A stretch of DNA of 63,113 nucleotides from Tissierellales bacterium (GCA_028280805.1 JANQLB010000049.1:1-63113); one strand, 5' to 3'; numbered from the stretch's first letter, positions 26,065-35,996 are shown. Numbers and translations are program-made. The notes: generated by a model not told the origin, from the letters alone.

Positions 26065-27234
26065 ATGTTAAAAAACAAAAAAATAGTTATACTGATTACA
26101 ATTGCAGCATTGATTTTTACATTATTGGGTTGTTCAAATGTAGATGACAGTGTAAATGACGATGCAGATGACAAAGAAGCAGTACAGTTAAACAATGAAG
26201 ATGTAGAAGCAGGTGAAAATAATGAAGAAACACAACCAGTTAAAATTTTAGATATGGCAGGTAGAGAAGTATCACTTCCACAGCAAATTAATAAAGTATA
26301 TGGTGTAAATAACAATAGTACTTTTTTACTTTATACACTTATACCTGAACGAATGATTGGATGGAATATTAAATTAGCAGATCATACTAAACAATTTATA
26401 CCTGAAAAATATCAAAAATATCCTGTACTGGGAAGCATATATGGAAATAGTAAAATGGCAAATCCAGAAGAAATATTAAACTATTCTCCAGATGTTATTG
26501 TTGTTACAGATTCTAAAATTACTGAGAAAACCAAAGAAGCAGCTGAAGATTTTGAGAAAAGACTAAATGTACCTGTTATTGTTGTTGAAGCTAATATTAC
26601 AAATTATGATAAAGCGTATGAATTTTTAGGTAAGGTATTTAATGAAACAGAAAAAGCTCAAAGACTTGGAACGTACTCTAAAAAGACTTATGAATATGCT
26701 AAAGAAAAATCAGCACTAATAGACCAAAAGGTAAAAGTATATTATGCAAGAGAAGATAACGGATTAACAACAGATGTTAAAGGTTCTCCTCATGCAGAAG
26801 TATTGGATTTAGTTGGTGGAGAAAATGTAGCGGTTTTAAATAAAGACAGTCAAGGCAGTGGAAAAGGCAGCGGAGAGGGAAAAAGTGTTACTGTATCTAT
26901 AGAACAACTATTAACATGGAATCCGGAAGTAATTATTGTAGGTCATAGTGGAAGTAGAAAAACAACTGCACTTGAAACTATAAAAAATGAGGAAACGTGG
27001 GCTGCTATAGATGCAGTTAAAAATGACAAAGTATACACTATACCTTATTCACCTTTTAACTGGTTTGACAGACCTCCATCTGTTAATAGAATTATTGGTG
27101 TAAAATGGTTAGGTAATATCCTCTATCCAGAAATCTATGATATTGACATGAAACAAGAAGTTAAAGAATTTTTTAATCTCTTTTATAATTATGATTTAAG
27201 TGAAGAAGAAATAAAAACATTACTGCAACAATAA
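26065..27234 (+). CDS. Iron(siderophore/heme) ABC transporter substrate-binding lipoprotein
   Basis: A 389-residue lipoprotein: signal peptide ending in the lipobox LLGC with the lipidated Cys at 23, then an acidic Asp/Asn/Glu linker to about residue 50. The FepB/BtuF-like periplasmic-binding fold follows: 'KILDMAGREVSLPQQINKVY', 'VLGSIYGNSKMANPEEILNY', 'SPDVIVVTD', 'DLVGGENVA', and 'SIEQLLTWNPEVIIVGHSG'. It captures a ferric chelate or heme outside the membrane for the permease and ATPase that follow. AAAGGAG precedes the ATG. It is presumably driven from the promoter at 25581 and repressed by iron. Confidence 0.92.
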   Translation: MLKNKKIVILITIAALIFTLLGCSNVDDSVNDDADDKEAVQLNNEDVEAGENNEETQPVKILDMAGREVSLPQQINKVYGVNNNSTFLLYTLIPERMIGWNIKLADHTKQFIPEKYQKYPVLGSIYGNSKMANPEEILNYSPDVIVVTDSKITEKTKEAAEDFEKRLNVPVIVVEANITNYDKAYEFLGKVFNETEKAQRLGTYSKKTYEYAKEKSALIDQKVKVYYAREDNGLTTDVKGSPHAEVLDLVGGENVAVLNKDSQGSGKGSGEGKSVTVSIEQLLTWNPEVIIVGHSGSRKTTALETIKNEETWAAIDAVKNDKVYTIPYSPFNWFDRPPSVNRIIGVKWLGNILYPEIYDIDMKQEVKEFFNLFYNYDLSEEEIKTLLQQ

Positions 27235-27303
27235 AACCAACTATATATAACATTAGGTTTTACAGAAGCTTTAATTTATGACAAAAACAGGGTGGTGATT
27301 TCT

Positions 27304-28368
27304 ATGGAGCGTAATATTGTATCTAAATTGATTAACAAGAAAGAAAGTCTGGAAAACAAAAATCATAATAAACTGATATTCATTACCCTTATCATGTTTC
27401 TTATTGGTCTAATCATTGTATCTTTGATGCTTGGAAGATATAATTTATCATATAAAGAAATGATAGATGCTGTCATTAATAAATTTATGATAAAAGAAAA
27501 TGCAGCAATAGCAGAAACTATTTTGTTTAATGTAAGAGGACCAAGAATCTTTACAGCAGTTTTGGTTGGAGGAACACTATCAATAGCAGGTGCATCTTAT
27601 CAAAGCATGTTTAAAAATCCAATGGTATCACCTGATTTACTAGGGGTAACATCTGGAGCAGGATTTGGTGCTGCATTAGCTTTATTGCTAGATTTAAGCT
27701 TTTGGAGTGTCCAAATCTTTGCTTTTTCGTTCGGAGTTCTTGCAGTGTTTGTTACGTTGACAATCGGAAAGGTTGTAAGCAAAGGTAGTAGCGGTAAAAT
27801 TATTATTTTAATTCTTTCAGGTATGATAGTGGGTACATTATTTAAATCGTTTATATCTATAACAAAATACTTAGCCGATCCGAATGATTCATTACCAGAG
27901 ATTACTTTCTGGCTGATGGGAAGCTTTTCAAGTGTGGATTCAAATGATTTTTTAAAACTATGTATTCCTGTTATTATAGGGGTAGTTCCAATGATTTTGT
28001 TAAGATGGAAATTAAATGTTATGACTTTTGGTGAAGAAGAAGCAAAATCACTAGGTATTGAAACTGAAAAGATAAGAATTCTTATTATAATAGCCTCAAC
28101 TATTGCAACGTCTGCTTGTATTTCTATATGTGGCATTATAGGATGGGTCGGTTTAATTATTCCACATATTACAAGAATGATTGTTGGACCTAATAATAAT
28201 TATTTAATTCCAACGTCACTAGTTATTGGAGGTATATATTTACTTATTGTTGACAATATTTCAAGAGCTGTTTTTCCAATAGAAATACCTCTTGGCATAC
28301 TGACATCAATTATTGGTGCTCCTTTCTTCTTATATTTATTGTTGAAAGCAAGGAGGAGTTGGGAATGA
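27304..28368 (+). CDS. FecCD-family iron ABC transporter permease
   Basis: A 354-residue permease with about nine to ten hydrophobic segments. FecCD hallmarks include 'FNVRGPRIFTAVLVGGTLSI', 'AGASYQSMFKNPMVSPDLLG', 'TSGAGFGAALALLL', and 'GIIGWVGLIIPHITRMIVGP'. It forms the homodimeric channel for the chelate delivered by the lipoprotein. The start is ATG at 27304 with GGGTGGTG upstream. It overlaps the ATPase gene by four bases (ATGA). Confidence 0.94.
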   Translation: MERNIVSKLINKKESLENKNHNKLIFITLIMFLIGLIIVSLMLGRYNLSYKEMIDAVINKFMIKENAAIAETILFNVRGPRIFTAVLVGGTLSIAGASYQSMFKNPMVSPDLLGVTSGAGFGAALALLLDLSFWSVQIFAFSFGVLAVFVTLTIGKVVSKGSSGKIIILILSGMIVGTLFKSFISITKYLADPNDSLPEITFWLMGSFSSVDSNDFLKLCIPVIIGVVPMILLRWKLNVMTFGEEEAKSLGIETEKIRILIIIASTIATSACISICGIIGWVGLIIPHITRMIVGPNNNYLIPTSLVIGGIYLLIVDNISRAVFPIEIPLGILTSIIGAPFFLYLLLKARRSWE

Positions 28369-29141
28369 TTTTAGATATAAAAAACGTAAGTTGTGGATAT
28401 GGTAAAAAAAATATTATAGAAAATATTTCGTTTAAAATTGAATGTGGAGAAATATTATGTTTATTAGGCCCTAATGGCGTAGGAAAAACAACTTTTTTTA
28501 AAAGTATTTTAGGTTTTTTACCTATACAAAAAGGTCAGGTGCTTTTAGACAATAAAGATATAAAGCGTATATCAAGAAGAGAATTGGCTAAAAAAATTGC
28601 TTATGTACCTCAAGCTCATCAATCAGGATTTTCATTTAGTGTATTTGATGTGGTTATAATGGGAAGAAATCCTTATAGTAATTATTTTAAAGGTCCGGGA
28701 AAAAAAGATAAAGAAATAGCTTATGATTCACTAAAACAGCTAGGAATCTTACATTTAGCACATAAACTTTATACAGAAATAAGTGGCGGCGAAAGACAAA
28801 TGGTACTTATAGCAAGAGCTATTACACAAAAAACAAAGTTACTTATTATGGATGAACCAACGTCTAATTTAGATTTTGGTAATCAAGTTAAGGTTCTAAA
28901 CCAAATTAAAAAACTAAGTAAAAAAGATATGGCTATCATCATGACTACTCATTCTCCAGACCATGTTTTCTTATGTGCAAATAAGGTGATTGTGTTTAAC
29001 AAAGGTAAATTCACTAAAATTGGAAAGCCAAAAGAAGTAATTACAGAAGGAATGTTAAGAGATGTCTATGGAGTAGATGTTAAAGTAAAAGAAATGTTTA
29101 CCAATAAGAGAGTAAAAGTGTGTGTGCCATGCTTAGAATAA
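28365..29141 (+). CDS. Iron ABC transporter ATP-binding protein
   Basis: A 258-residue FecE/FepC-type ATPase: Walker A 'LLGPNGVGKTTFFKSILG', Q-loop 'AYVPQAHQSGFSFSVFDVVI', signature 'EISGGERQMVLIARAITQ', Walker B 'LLIMDEPTSNLDFGNQV', and H-loop 'IIMTTHSPDHVF'. Its ATG at 28365 overlaps the permease stop as ATGA, with AGGAGG upstream inside the permease gene. It is the last gene of the importer unit, whose stop merges into the terminator at 29141. Confidence 0.95.
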   Translation: MILDIKNVSCGYGKKNIIENISFKIECGEILCLLGPNGVGKTTFFKSILGFLPIQKGQVLLDNKDIKRISRRELAKKIAYVPQAHQSGFSFSVFDVVIMGRNPYSNYFKGPGKKDKEIAYDSLKQLGILHLAHKLYTEISGGERQMVLIARAITQKTKLLIMDEPTSNLDFGNQVKVLNQIKKLSKKDMAIIMTTHSPDHVFLCANKVIVFNKGKFTKIGKPKEVITEGMLRDVYGVDVKVKEMFTNKRVKVCVPCLE

Positions 29142-29172
29142 AAAAATGCGGCAGTTTCTTGCCGCATTTTTT
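29141..29172. terminator. Bidirectional terminator between the iron importer and tryptophanase
   Basis: Thirteen-bp stem AAAAAATGCGGCA (29141-29153) / TGCCGCATTTTTT (29160-29172), A- and T-tracts on both sides so it works in both directions for the convergent genes. The core is identical to the hairpin at 25418. Confidence 0.93.
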
Positions 29173-30551
29173 TATTCTACAGGCTTTAACCTAGCTATAA
29201 AATGTCTTAGTACTTCCGGTTCGTAAGTGAAATCATATCCTTTTAATTGATCTTTTTTCTTATTTATGTTTTTAAACGCTTCAACTATAACATCCATATG
29301 ATTGTTGGTATACATTCTTCTAGGTATAGTTAATCTCAATAGTTCTAATGGAGACTTAAGCTGTTCTTTAGTATCAGGGTCTCTGCCTAATAGGAATGAA
29401 CCTATCTCTACTGCTCTAATTCCAGCTTCAATATATAGTTCTACACATAATGCTTGAGCAGGAAATTGATTATAAGGAATGTGAGGAAGCATTTTTTTTG
29501 CATCTACAAATACAGCATGCCCTCCTACCGGCTTTTGAATTGGTATACCGGCTTCATCCAGTTTCCTGCCAAGATATTCAACCTGACCGATTCTTGTTTG
29601 AAGATAGTCTTCTTCTACTACTTCTCTTAGCCCTCTGGCTAAGGCTTCCATATCTCTTCCCGACAGACCTCCATATGTTGGAAATCCTTCCATAGGAATA
29701 ACCATCTTCCTTGCACCTTCATAAAGATTCTCATCTTCTTTAATAGCAATCATACCACCCATATTTACTAGGCCATCTTTTTTAGCACTCATCGTAAGTC
29801 CTTCACCATAAGAAAACATCTCTCTAATTATTTCAACAATAGATTTATTTTCGTATCCTTTTTCTCTTTGCTTTATGAAATAAGCATTTTCAGCAAATCT
29901 TGCTGCATCAAAGAAAACTCTTAGACCATACCTGTCAGCAATTTCTTTAACTGCTTTTATATTTTCCATAGAAACAGGCTGACCTCCTGCACTATTACAT
30001 GTAACTGTAATTAATATAAAAGCACATTTTTCTACTCCATTATCTTCTATAAAGTTTGTTAGCTTATGAATATCAAAGTTGCCCTTAAACGGATGTTCTT
30101 TTTGAGTTTCAAAAGCATCATCAATTACCAGATTCACTGCTCTGCCGCCTTTAAGTTCTATATGTGCCTTAGTAGTATCAAAATGCATATTTCCTAATAC
30201 AGATTGCCCCTCCTGAATCAATAACGGGAATAAAACGTTTTCAGCACCTCTACCTTGATGGGTAGGTACAAAATATTTATAACCTATTATATCATTTACA
30301 CTATCTTGTAAATTATAATAATTTCTGCTCCCTGCATAGGATTCGTCTCCTAGCATTAATCCAGCCCATTGATTATCACTCATAGCTCCAGTTCCACTAT
30401 CAGTCAGAAGGTCTATAAAAATATCTTCACTCTTTAATCCAAATTGATTGTACCCAACTTCTTTAATCTTTCTTTCTCTTTCTTCTCTAGGAATTAGCCT
30501 AATTTTTTCAACCATCTTAATTCTATATGGCTCAGCCATTTTATCATACAT
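29172..30551 (-). CDS. tnaA: Tryptophanase (tyrosine phenol-lyase family)
   Basis: A 459-residue PLP beta-lyase. Family motifs are '[20 protein letters not shown]', '[16 protein letters not shown]', '[12 protein letters not shown]', '[18 protein letters not shown]', and the PLP lysine in 'MSAKKDGLV'. The stretch '[16 protein letters not shown]' and the end '[14 protein letters not shown]' match tryptophanase rather than tyrosine phenol-lyase, which has an Arg-containing 'SMERG' there. The N-terminal 60 residues look more like the phenol-lyase. The likely reaction is tryptophan to indole, pyruvate and ammonia. The start is the ATG at 30551, GGAGG 8 bases upstream; no tnaC-like leader or partner permease is present. 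Confidence 0.87.
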   Translation of the reverse strand: MYDKMAEPYRIKMVEKIRLIPREERERKIKEVGYNQFGLKSEDIFIDLLTDSGTGAMSDNQWAGLMLGDESYAGSRNYYNLQDSVNDIIGYKYFVPTHQGRGAENVLFPLLIQEGQSVLGNMHFDTTKAHIELKGGRAVNLVIDDAFETQKEHPFKGNFDIHKLTNFIEDNGVEKCAFILITVTCNSAGGQPVSMENIKAVKEIADRYGLRVFFDAARFAENAYFIKQREKGYENKSIVEIIREMFSYGEGLTMSAKKDGLVNMGGMIAIKEDENLYEGARKMVIPMEGFPTYGGLSGRDMEALARGLREVVEEDYLQTRIGQVEYLGRKLDEAGIPIQKPVGGHAVFVDAKKMLPHIPYNQFPAQALCVELYIEAGIRAVEIGSFLLGRDPDTKEQLKSPLELLRLTIPRRMYTNNHMDVIVEAFKNINKKKDQLKGYDFTYEPEVLRHFIARLKPVE

Positions 30552-30640
30552 TAAAAAATACCTCCTCTTGTTCATTTAAGTTTAACTATATATATTATTC
30601 TAGAGCTACAATTAAAATCCTTTTAATATATTGATATTTA

Positions 30641-31924
30641 TTAATAATCACCATTCTTTGTCTTTGTTATTATATCCATAATAATTTTACTAACTTTTAC
30701 AGTATCATGTCTTATATAGTTATTTTTTATATCAACTAATCTGTCTTTTATAACTTTAATATCTTTCTCGTTTAGAGAGTTCTCCTGTTCTTTAGTTAAA
30801 AAAATAGGTCTAGCTCCATCTTGATAGTATTTTTCTAAAGTACTGTGAGGAATACGTTCAGTATTAGCAATTACATAATCCAGAATATTTTTATTACTAT
30901 GATCAATTATAGAATCTATATGATCTACGACATTATAATTATCTGTTTCGCCGGGTTGAGTCATTACATTAGATATATAAATCTTTACAGCTTTAGATTT
31001 AGAAATTTTATATGAGATACTTTCTATTAAAAGATTTGGTATAACACTCGTATATAAACTTCCGGGACCTAATACTATACATTCAGCGGTTTCAATAGCC
31101 TTTAAAGATTCCTTAAGCGGTTTACACTTTTGTGGTTTAATAAACACCTTGTCAATCTTACTTCCTATTTCTTTGTTTTTATGTGCTATATTGGATTCAC
31201 CTTTTATTACTCTACCATTTTTAAGTTTTGCAAAGAGTTCAACATCTTCAAGCGTCATAGGAAGAACCCTTCCCGTTACAGCCAATACATTACTCATCTC
31301 CTTTATAGCTGTTTCAAAATTTCCATAAACTTCGTTCATTGCAGCTATAAAAAGATTTCCAAAGCTCTGTCCTTTAAGCTTTCCTTCTTTAAATCTATGC
31401 TGTAAAAGCTTTTCCATTGTAGGCTCAGTATTAGCTAAAGCCAAAATACAGCTTCTAATATCTCCCGGGGGTAGCATACCTAAATCTTCCCTTAGAATAC
31501 CTGATCCTCCTCCATCGTCAGCTACAGTAACTATGGCGGTTATATTAGAAGTATAGTTTTTTAATCCCCTTAACAGAATTGATAAGCCAGTACCTCCTCC
31601 TATTACTACAATCTTAGGTTTTTTAGTAAGAATTCTATTTTTATAAAGCAATTCATGAGCTAAATTTGTATTTAAGGGTATGTTTTTCTTATTTTTATAA
31701 AAAACCTTTAGAATTGATATTATTCCCCTCCTAAGTGATACTATTATTAATACAACACCTATAATTATTAAAATAGGTTCAATTGCAATTAAACTGTTGA
31801 TTTCATATAAGAGTTTATTTAATATGTTAGATAATCCAATTCCTAAGCTTAATGTCCCTATAATAAAAATAACTATCCATCTCTTTATACCTAACCCGGG
31901 TTTTAACCATTTTAGAATACCCAT
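30641..31924 (-). CDS. yvcK: YvcK-family (CofD-like) gluconeogenesis/morphogenesis factor
   Basis: A 427-residue protein. Two N-terminal membrane helices ('WIVIFIIGTLSLGIGLSNIL', 'PILIIIGVVLIIVSL') precede the CofD-like UDP-sugar-binding domain: 'KIVVIGGGTGLSILLRGLKN', 'AIVTVADDGGGSGILREDLG', 'PPGDIRSCILALAN', and 'LGPGSLYTSVIPNLL'. B. subtilis YvcK is needed for growth and normal shape on gluconeogenic carbon and binds UDP-sugars; that form is soluble, and membrane-anchored versions are common in clostridia. It is 12 bases downstream of rapZ, which supports the assignment. Confidence 0.93.
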   Translation of the reverse strand: MGILKWLKPGLGIKRWIVIFIIGTLSLGIGLSNILNKLLYEINSLIAIEPILIIIGVVLIIVSLRRGIISILKVFYKNKKNIPLNTNLAHELLYKNRILTKKPKIVVIGGGTGLSILLRGLKNYTSNITAIVTVADDGGGSGILREDLGMLPPGDIRSCILALANTEPTMEKLLQHRFKEGKLKGQSFGNLFIAAMNEVYGNFETAIKEMSNVLAVTGRVLPMTLEDVELFAKLKNGRVIKGESNIAHKNKEIGSKIDKVFIKPQKCKPLKESLKAIETAECIVLGPGSLYTSVIPNLLIESISYKISKSKAVKIYISNVMTQPGETDNYNVVDHIDSIIDHSNKNILDYVIANTERIPHSTLEKYYQDGARPIFLTKEQENSLNEKDIKVIKDRLVDIKNNYIRHDTVKVSKIIMDIITKTKNGDY

Positions 31925-31936
31925 TTTATTACTCCT

Positions 31937-32794
31937 TTAAAGTCTTTTACAATCCTTATGATTTATAATTACTCTTCTACTTTTATCTTTTAAATTTTCA
32001 TAAAGAACGTTGGCAATAGTTACAGACCTATGCTTCCCTCCTGTACATCCTATGCCGATAACCAACTGAGATTTACCTTCTTTTATATAAAGAGGGATTA
32101 AAAAATCTATCATATCTGTAAGCTTCTCAATAAATATTTTAGTTTCTTGCCATTGCAATACATAGTCTTTTACACATTTATCGTTTCCTGTATAATCTTT
32201 TAACTCTTTAATATAATGAGGATTGGGTAAAAATCTCACATCAAAAACCAAATCTGCATCTAGAGGCAGACCTCCCTTAAATCCAAAGGATATAATTGAT
32301 ATTGTAAGATTATCTGCTTCTTTGCCTTCTAAAAAGATTGCTCTTATTTCTTCTTTTAATAGTCCTATGGTTAAGTTTGAAGTGTCAATTATGTCATTTG
32401 CTCTTTCTTTAACCTCAGAAAGTTTTTGTCTTTCCAGACTGATTCCATCAATAATTCTACCATTTAAGCTTAAAGGATGTGGTCTTCTTAATTCTTTAAA
32501 TCTCTTTATAAGAACTTCATCTACAGCTTCAAAGAATAAAATCCTGTACTGAAAACCATGAGAGTGCAGTATATCAAGGCTCTTAAATAAGTCATCAAAA
32601 AACTTTCCTCCTCTTATATCAGCTACTACTGCAACTTTATCAATATTTCTTTTTGATTGATAACATAATTCAGCAAAGTTTGGCAGTAGTGCAGGCGGAA
32701 GGTTGTCCATACAATAAAAACCTATATCCTCTAGGACTCGAATAGCTTGACTTTTTCCTGCTCCTGATAATCCAGTTATAATTACAAATTCCAT
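31937..32794 (-). CDS. rapZ: RapZ-family nucleotide-binding protein
   Basis: A 285-residue protein with an N-terminal Walker A '[20 protein letters not shown]', '[14 protein letters not shown]', '[10 protein letters not shown]' and the C-terminal '[20 protein letters not shown]', diagnostic for RapZ/YvcJ. In E. coli RapZ controls glucosamine-6-phosphate synthase through small RNAs; in Gram-positives YvcJ binds GTP and affects competence, with target unknown. It sits in a co-directional row murB, PHP, rapZ, yvcK with short gaps, linking cell-wall precursor synthesis and carbon control. Confidence 0.95.
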   Translation of the reverse strand: MEFVIITGLSGAGKSQAIRVLEDIGFYCMDNLPPALLPNFAELCYQSKRNIDKVAVVADIRGGKFFDDLFKSLDILHSHGFQYRILFFEAVDEVLIKRFKELRRPHPLSLNGRIIDGISLERQKLSEVKERANDIIDTSNLTIGLLKEEIRAIFLEGKEADNLTISIISFGFKGGLPLDADLVFDVRFLPNPHYIKELKDYTGNDKCVKDYVLQWQETKIFIEKLTDMIDFLIPLYIKEGKSQLVIGIGCTGGKHRSVTIANVLYENLKDKSRRVIINHKDCKRL

Positions 32795-32807
32795 TTACAA
32801 CACTCCT

Positions 32808-33539
32808 TTACTCTACAGCGTTTATTATACGCTCAGATGTTAATCCGGCTTTAACAGCTCTATCTATACCAGATTCAACATTACCCACATCTTCAGGGGT
32901 GTGTGCATCACTGCTTATAATAAACTTAACGTCCTCTTTCATGGCAATTTTTAAATACTCTAAAGATAAATGTCCATGACTGGAATTTATCTCTAATGCT
33001 GTTCCTTCTTTAGCTGCTGCCTTAGCAAGTTCTCTTGTATCTATATTTACCTTAGCTCCCGGATGCGTTATTAAGTATATATCATATCTTTTTATAGCTT
33101 TTATTAGAGCAGAAGTGTTAAAATATCTCGCTTTCTTGTCTATAGTCTTAGAAAATTTCCCAATATAGTTTAGTACATACATCCTATAATTATCTTTTAG
33201 GGTATTAAACTTAGCTCCCATATGAAATCCAACTAACAAAATATCTAAATGCTCTAATATTTCATCATCAACATCAACTTCTCCATCATAGCTTATAATA
33301 TTACATTCTAATCCCATTAATATTTTTATATTTTGGTATTCCTTATTAAGCTTATCAATCTCTCTTCTCATTTCCTTTATTTTGCTTTTTTTCACGCCAA
33401 AGCCTATATGCCCAGGTCCATGGTCAGTTATTGCTATCTCTTTTAGGCCTTTCTTTATAGCACTTTCAACATTTTCCCTTATTGTCCCTTTGCCGTGACT
33501 ATAAACTGTATGAGTATGATAATCAGCATATATCTTCAT
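32808..33539 (-). CDS. PHP-domain phosphatase-like protein
   Basis: A 243-residue PHP (polymerase and histidinol phosphatase) protein. Metal ligands are seen in 'YADYHTHTVYSHGKG', 'IAITDHGPGHIG', 'GLECNIISYDGE', 'LITHPGAKVN', and 'FIISSDAHTPEDVG'. The reaction is probably phosphoester hydrolysis; no histidine genes are nearby, so a histidinol phosphatase role is not supported. The start is ATG at 33539, with AGGAGAG 8 bases upstream. It lies between murB (13-base gap) and rapZ. A second PHP protein is encoded at 42564. Confidence 0.88.
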   Translation of the reverse strand: MKIYADYHTHTVYSHGKGTIRENVESAIKKGLKEIAITDHGPGHIGFGVKKSKIKEMRREIDKLNKEYQNIKILMGLECNIISYDGEVDVDDEILEHLDILLVGFHMGAKFNTLKDNYRMYVLNYIGKFSKTIDKKARYFNTSALIKAIKRYDIYLITHPGAKVNIDTRELAKAAAKEGTALEINSSHGHLSLEYLKIAMKEDVKFIISSDAHTPEDVGNVESGIDRAVKAGLTSERIINAVE

Positions 33540-33552
33540 AGATTTTTCTCTC

Positions 33553-34467
33553 CTATTCTTCTCCAATTATTCTAACTTCTGGCTCAAGGTCAATATTATG
33601 CTTATCTTTAATAGTTTTTTGAATAAATTTTATAAGATTTAAAACATCATCACAAGTAGCATTGCCTGTATTTACTACAAACCCGCAATGCTTATCAGAT
33701 ACTTGTGCATCGCCATATCTAACACCTTTTAATCCTGAGACATCTACTAATCTAGATGCATAATCTCCTTTAGGTCTTTTAAAAGTACTTCCTGCACTAG
33801 GCATAGTTATAGGCTGCTTAGAGTTTCTTTTATCAGTTAACTCATTCATAGCTTCTTTAATTTTATCATAATTGCCTTTTTTAAGTTCTATATCTGCTTC
33901 CAATACTATTAGGTCTTCGTCTTGAACTCTACTGTGTCTATAACTAAAATACATCTCATCATTTGAATATTCAACTAGTTTACCATTGTCATCTATACAT
34001 TTTACCTTAGTAACTACATCTTTTATCTCTGTGCCGTATGCTCCTGCATTCATGGCAACTGCACCACCTAGTGACCCGGGAATTCCACTGCATCCTTCAA
34101 ATCCTGTTAAAGAATTTTCGAGTGCAACTTTTGCTATCCTTGATAATAAACATCCGGCTTGTGCAGTTATTTTATTCCCATCAACTTCAATTTTATCTAA
34201 ATTTTTATCAATTTTTATAACTACCCCTCGGATACCTTTATCTCTAACTAATAAATTAGTTCCATTTCCTATTATATGATAATTAATATTATTTTCTTTA
34301 CAAATCTTTATTAATTTTAATATTTCATCTACTGTATGTGGGAGTATTAGTATGTCAGCAGGACCTCCAATTTTAAAGTAAGTATGTTCTTTCATAGGTT
34401 CATCAATTAAAATATTTTCTTTTTTAACAATATCTTTAAGCAGTTTTAACATTTCCATTTTATGCAC
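33553..34467 (-). CDS. murB: UDP-N-acetylenolpyruvoylglucosamine reductase
   Basis: A 304-residue type IIb-like MurB, the FAD- and NADPH-dependent enzyme completing UDP-N-acetylmuramate for peptidoglycan. Motifs are 'MKEHTYFKIGGPADILILP', 'YHIIGNGTNLLVRDKGIRGV', 'GCSGIPGSLGGAVAMNAGAY', the proton-donor Ser in 'MPSAGSTFKRP', and C-terminal 'NTGNATCDDVLNLI'. The frame is open from ATG at 34482, which lacks a ribosome binding site. GGAG lies inside that first part, 9 bases before a GTG at 34467, used here as the likely start. It begins the murB-PHP-rapZ-yvcK row. Confidence 0.95.
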   Translation of the reverse strand: MHKMEMLKLLKDIVKKENILIDEPMKEHTYFKIGGPADILILPHTVDEILKLIKICKENNINYHIIGNGTNLLVRDKGIRGVVIKIDKNLDKIEVDGNKITAQAGCLLSRIAKVALENSLTGFEGCSGIPGSLGGAVAMNAGAYGTEIKDVVTKVKCIDDNGKLVEYSNDEMYFSYRHSRVQDEDLIVLEADIELKKGNYDKIKEAMNELTDKRNSKQPITMPSAGSTFKRPKGDYASRLVDVSGLKGVRYGDAQVSDKHCGFVVNTGNATCDDVLNLIKFIQKTIKDKHNIDLEPEVRIIGEE

Positions 34468-34583
34468 AATTATCAACTCCATTTTTTATGATACGAAATT
34501 AATTAATAACTTCATTAAAAAACATTTAAACTTATCATATATACTTTAAGTATAACTTTTTTTCCTAGTATAAACAACATAAT

Positions 34584-35924
34584 CTACTTTAATAACTGGT
34601 TAATTTGGTTTCTTGCTTCGTCTAAAGCGTCTTCACCAGATTTTTCACCAATTAATGCCATTCTTATCTGTGACTGTAATATTCTATCAATATCTTTCCA
34701 TTCTCTATGTAAAGGTAAAATTTGAGTATATGCTAAGCAATCTTCTAATCTTTTCATTTTTGGATTATTTTCATATATACCTCTTATACCTGACTTAGCA
34801 GGAAACATTCCTAAGTCATCTAAGTCTTTTTGATAGTTATCCTGAACTAGAAATTTCAAGAATTTCACACACATATCTAATTTTTCTTTGTCCTCTTGCT
34901 TAAATACACCATAGGATACCACACTATTATTTAGAGATACCGGTAATTTTCTATCTCCTATTGGATAGTTAGCTACAGTAAAATCAAAACCTTCTCCTTT
35001 CCTGTTTAAATTTTCTAAAACTCTGACAGCCCACGTACCAGTTGGATAAACTGCAACTTTTTTCTCTTTATAAAATAATTCCCAAGCTTCATTTTCATTG
35101 AGTGTACCAAAATTTTCAGGGGTTACTTTATGTTTATGTTTTAAATCAACTACTTTATTTAACCCTTTAATTGCTTTCTGACCAAAAAAGCTATAATCGC
35201 CGTTTTTATTAATCAACTCTCCACCATCACTTAATATTATACCCCATAGATTATAATAATTAGGTTTTACAAACGAAACAAAACCATATTTATCTATTTT
35301 ACCATCATTGTCAGAATCATAAGTTAGCTTTTGCATTTTCTCTACAAATTCTTCATACGTCCAATTTCCATCTAGTGGAGGATCTATACCTCTTTCTCTA
35401 AATAAGTCTAGGTTTAAAAACATTGCATAAGTAGTCATCATACATGGGACTGCCCACATGGTTTTGTCATATGTTACAGCTTTCATGGCCTGATATTTAA
35501 ATCTCTGTTTTTCGTTGTCTGAAAAGTATGAATCTAAAGGTTCTAATACATTGTCTTTAAGATATATGAAATCATTAGTAATGGGAGCAATATCAGGTAA
35601 ATTACCGGTTCTTAATCCTGACTCCAATTTAAATGGTCCTGTATTCCAATTAATTGTTTCTAACCTTATATAAACACCGGGATTATCCTTTTCAAACTTC
35701 TTGATTTTCTGAATAATCCATCCATACCTGCTGCCTGTTTCTACATTAAGCCTTGGAAAATCCCATATTGTAATAATACCCTTCCACTCATCTCCCTTAG
35801 ATATATCTTCTTGATTTATTTCTATATTATTTAAAGCTATATTATATATGGGCCATCCAATTATAAACAAAATCAATATTATAGACAGTATACATTTTAT
35901 TATTTTTTTAGTTTTTCCTAACAT
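34584..35924 (-). CDS. Sugar-type ABC extracellular solute-binding protein (orphan)
   Basis: A 446-residue family-1 solute-binding protein. An N-terminal hydrophobic segment ('CILSIILILFIIGWPIYNIA') anchors or exports it but there is no clear lipobox. Then come 'ITIWDFPRLNVETGSRYGW', 'DNPGVYIRLETINWNTGPFK', 'PCMMTTYAMFLNLDLFRERG', and 'YPTGTWAVRVLENL'. The fold binds oligosaccharides or other carbon sources. No permease genes are adjacent, so partners must be elsewhere; an orphan MsmX/UgpC-type ATPase is encoded at 59384. The ATG at 35924 has GGGGGTG upstream. Confidence 0.85.
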   Translation of the reverse strand: MLGKTKKIIKCILSIILILFIIGWPIYNIALNNIEINQEDISKGDEWKGIITIWDFPRLNVETGSRYGWIIQKIKKFEKDNPGVYIRLETINWNTGPFKLESGLRTGNLPDIAPITNDFIYLKDNVLEPLDSYFSDNEKQRFKYQAMKAVTYDKTMWAVPCMMTTYAMFLNLDLFRERGIDPPLDGNWTYEEFVEKMQKLTYDSDNDGKIDKYGFVSFVKPNYYNLWGIILSDGGELINKNGDYSFFGQKAIKGLNKVVDLKHKHKVTPENFGTLNENEAWELFYKEKKVAVYPTGTWAVRVLENLNRKGEGFDFTVANYPIGDRKLPVSLNNSVVSYGVFKQEDKEKLDMCVKFLKFLVQDNYQKDLDDLGMFPAKSGIRGIYENNPKMKRLEDCLAYTQILPLHREWKDIDRILQSQIRMALIGEKSGEDALDEARNQINQLLK

Positions 35925-35996
35925 AAAAGACACCCCCATAGATAATAGATATTCCTGAAAAATTATCTTTATGTTTTAAAATAGGAGTATAAAAAG

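Noticed and set aside
27600..28136. 178-codon minus-strand frame inside the iron permease gene
   Set aside because: It is the mirror image of a clear FecCD permease; the composition is that of antisense to a membrane protein.
30552..30640. tnaC-like leader peptide before tryptophanase
   Set aside because: The only upstream ATG is in frame with tnaA and there is no Trp codon or rho-type leader arrangement.
18702..30640. The accessory block as a single integrated mobile element or defence island
   Set aside because: No integrase, transposase, tRNA target or attachment repeat was seen at its ends, and the genes are metabolic or transport related.
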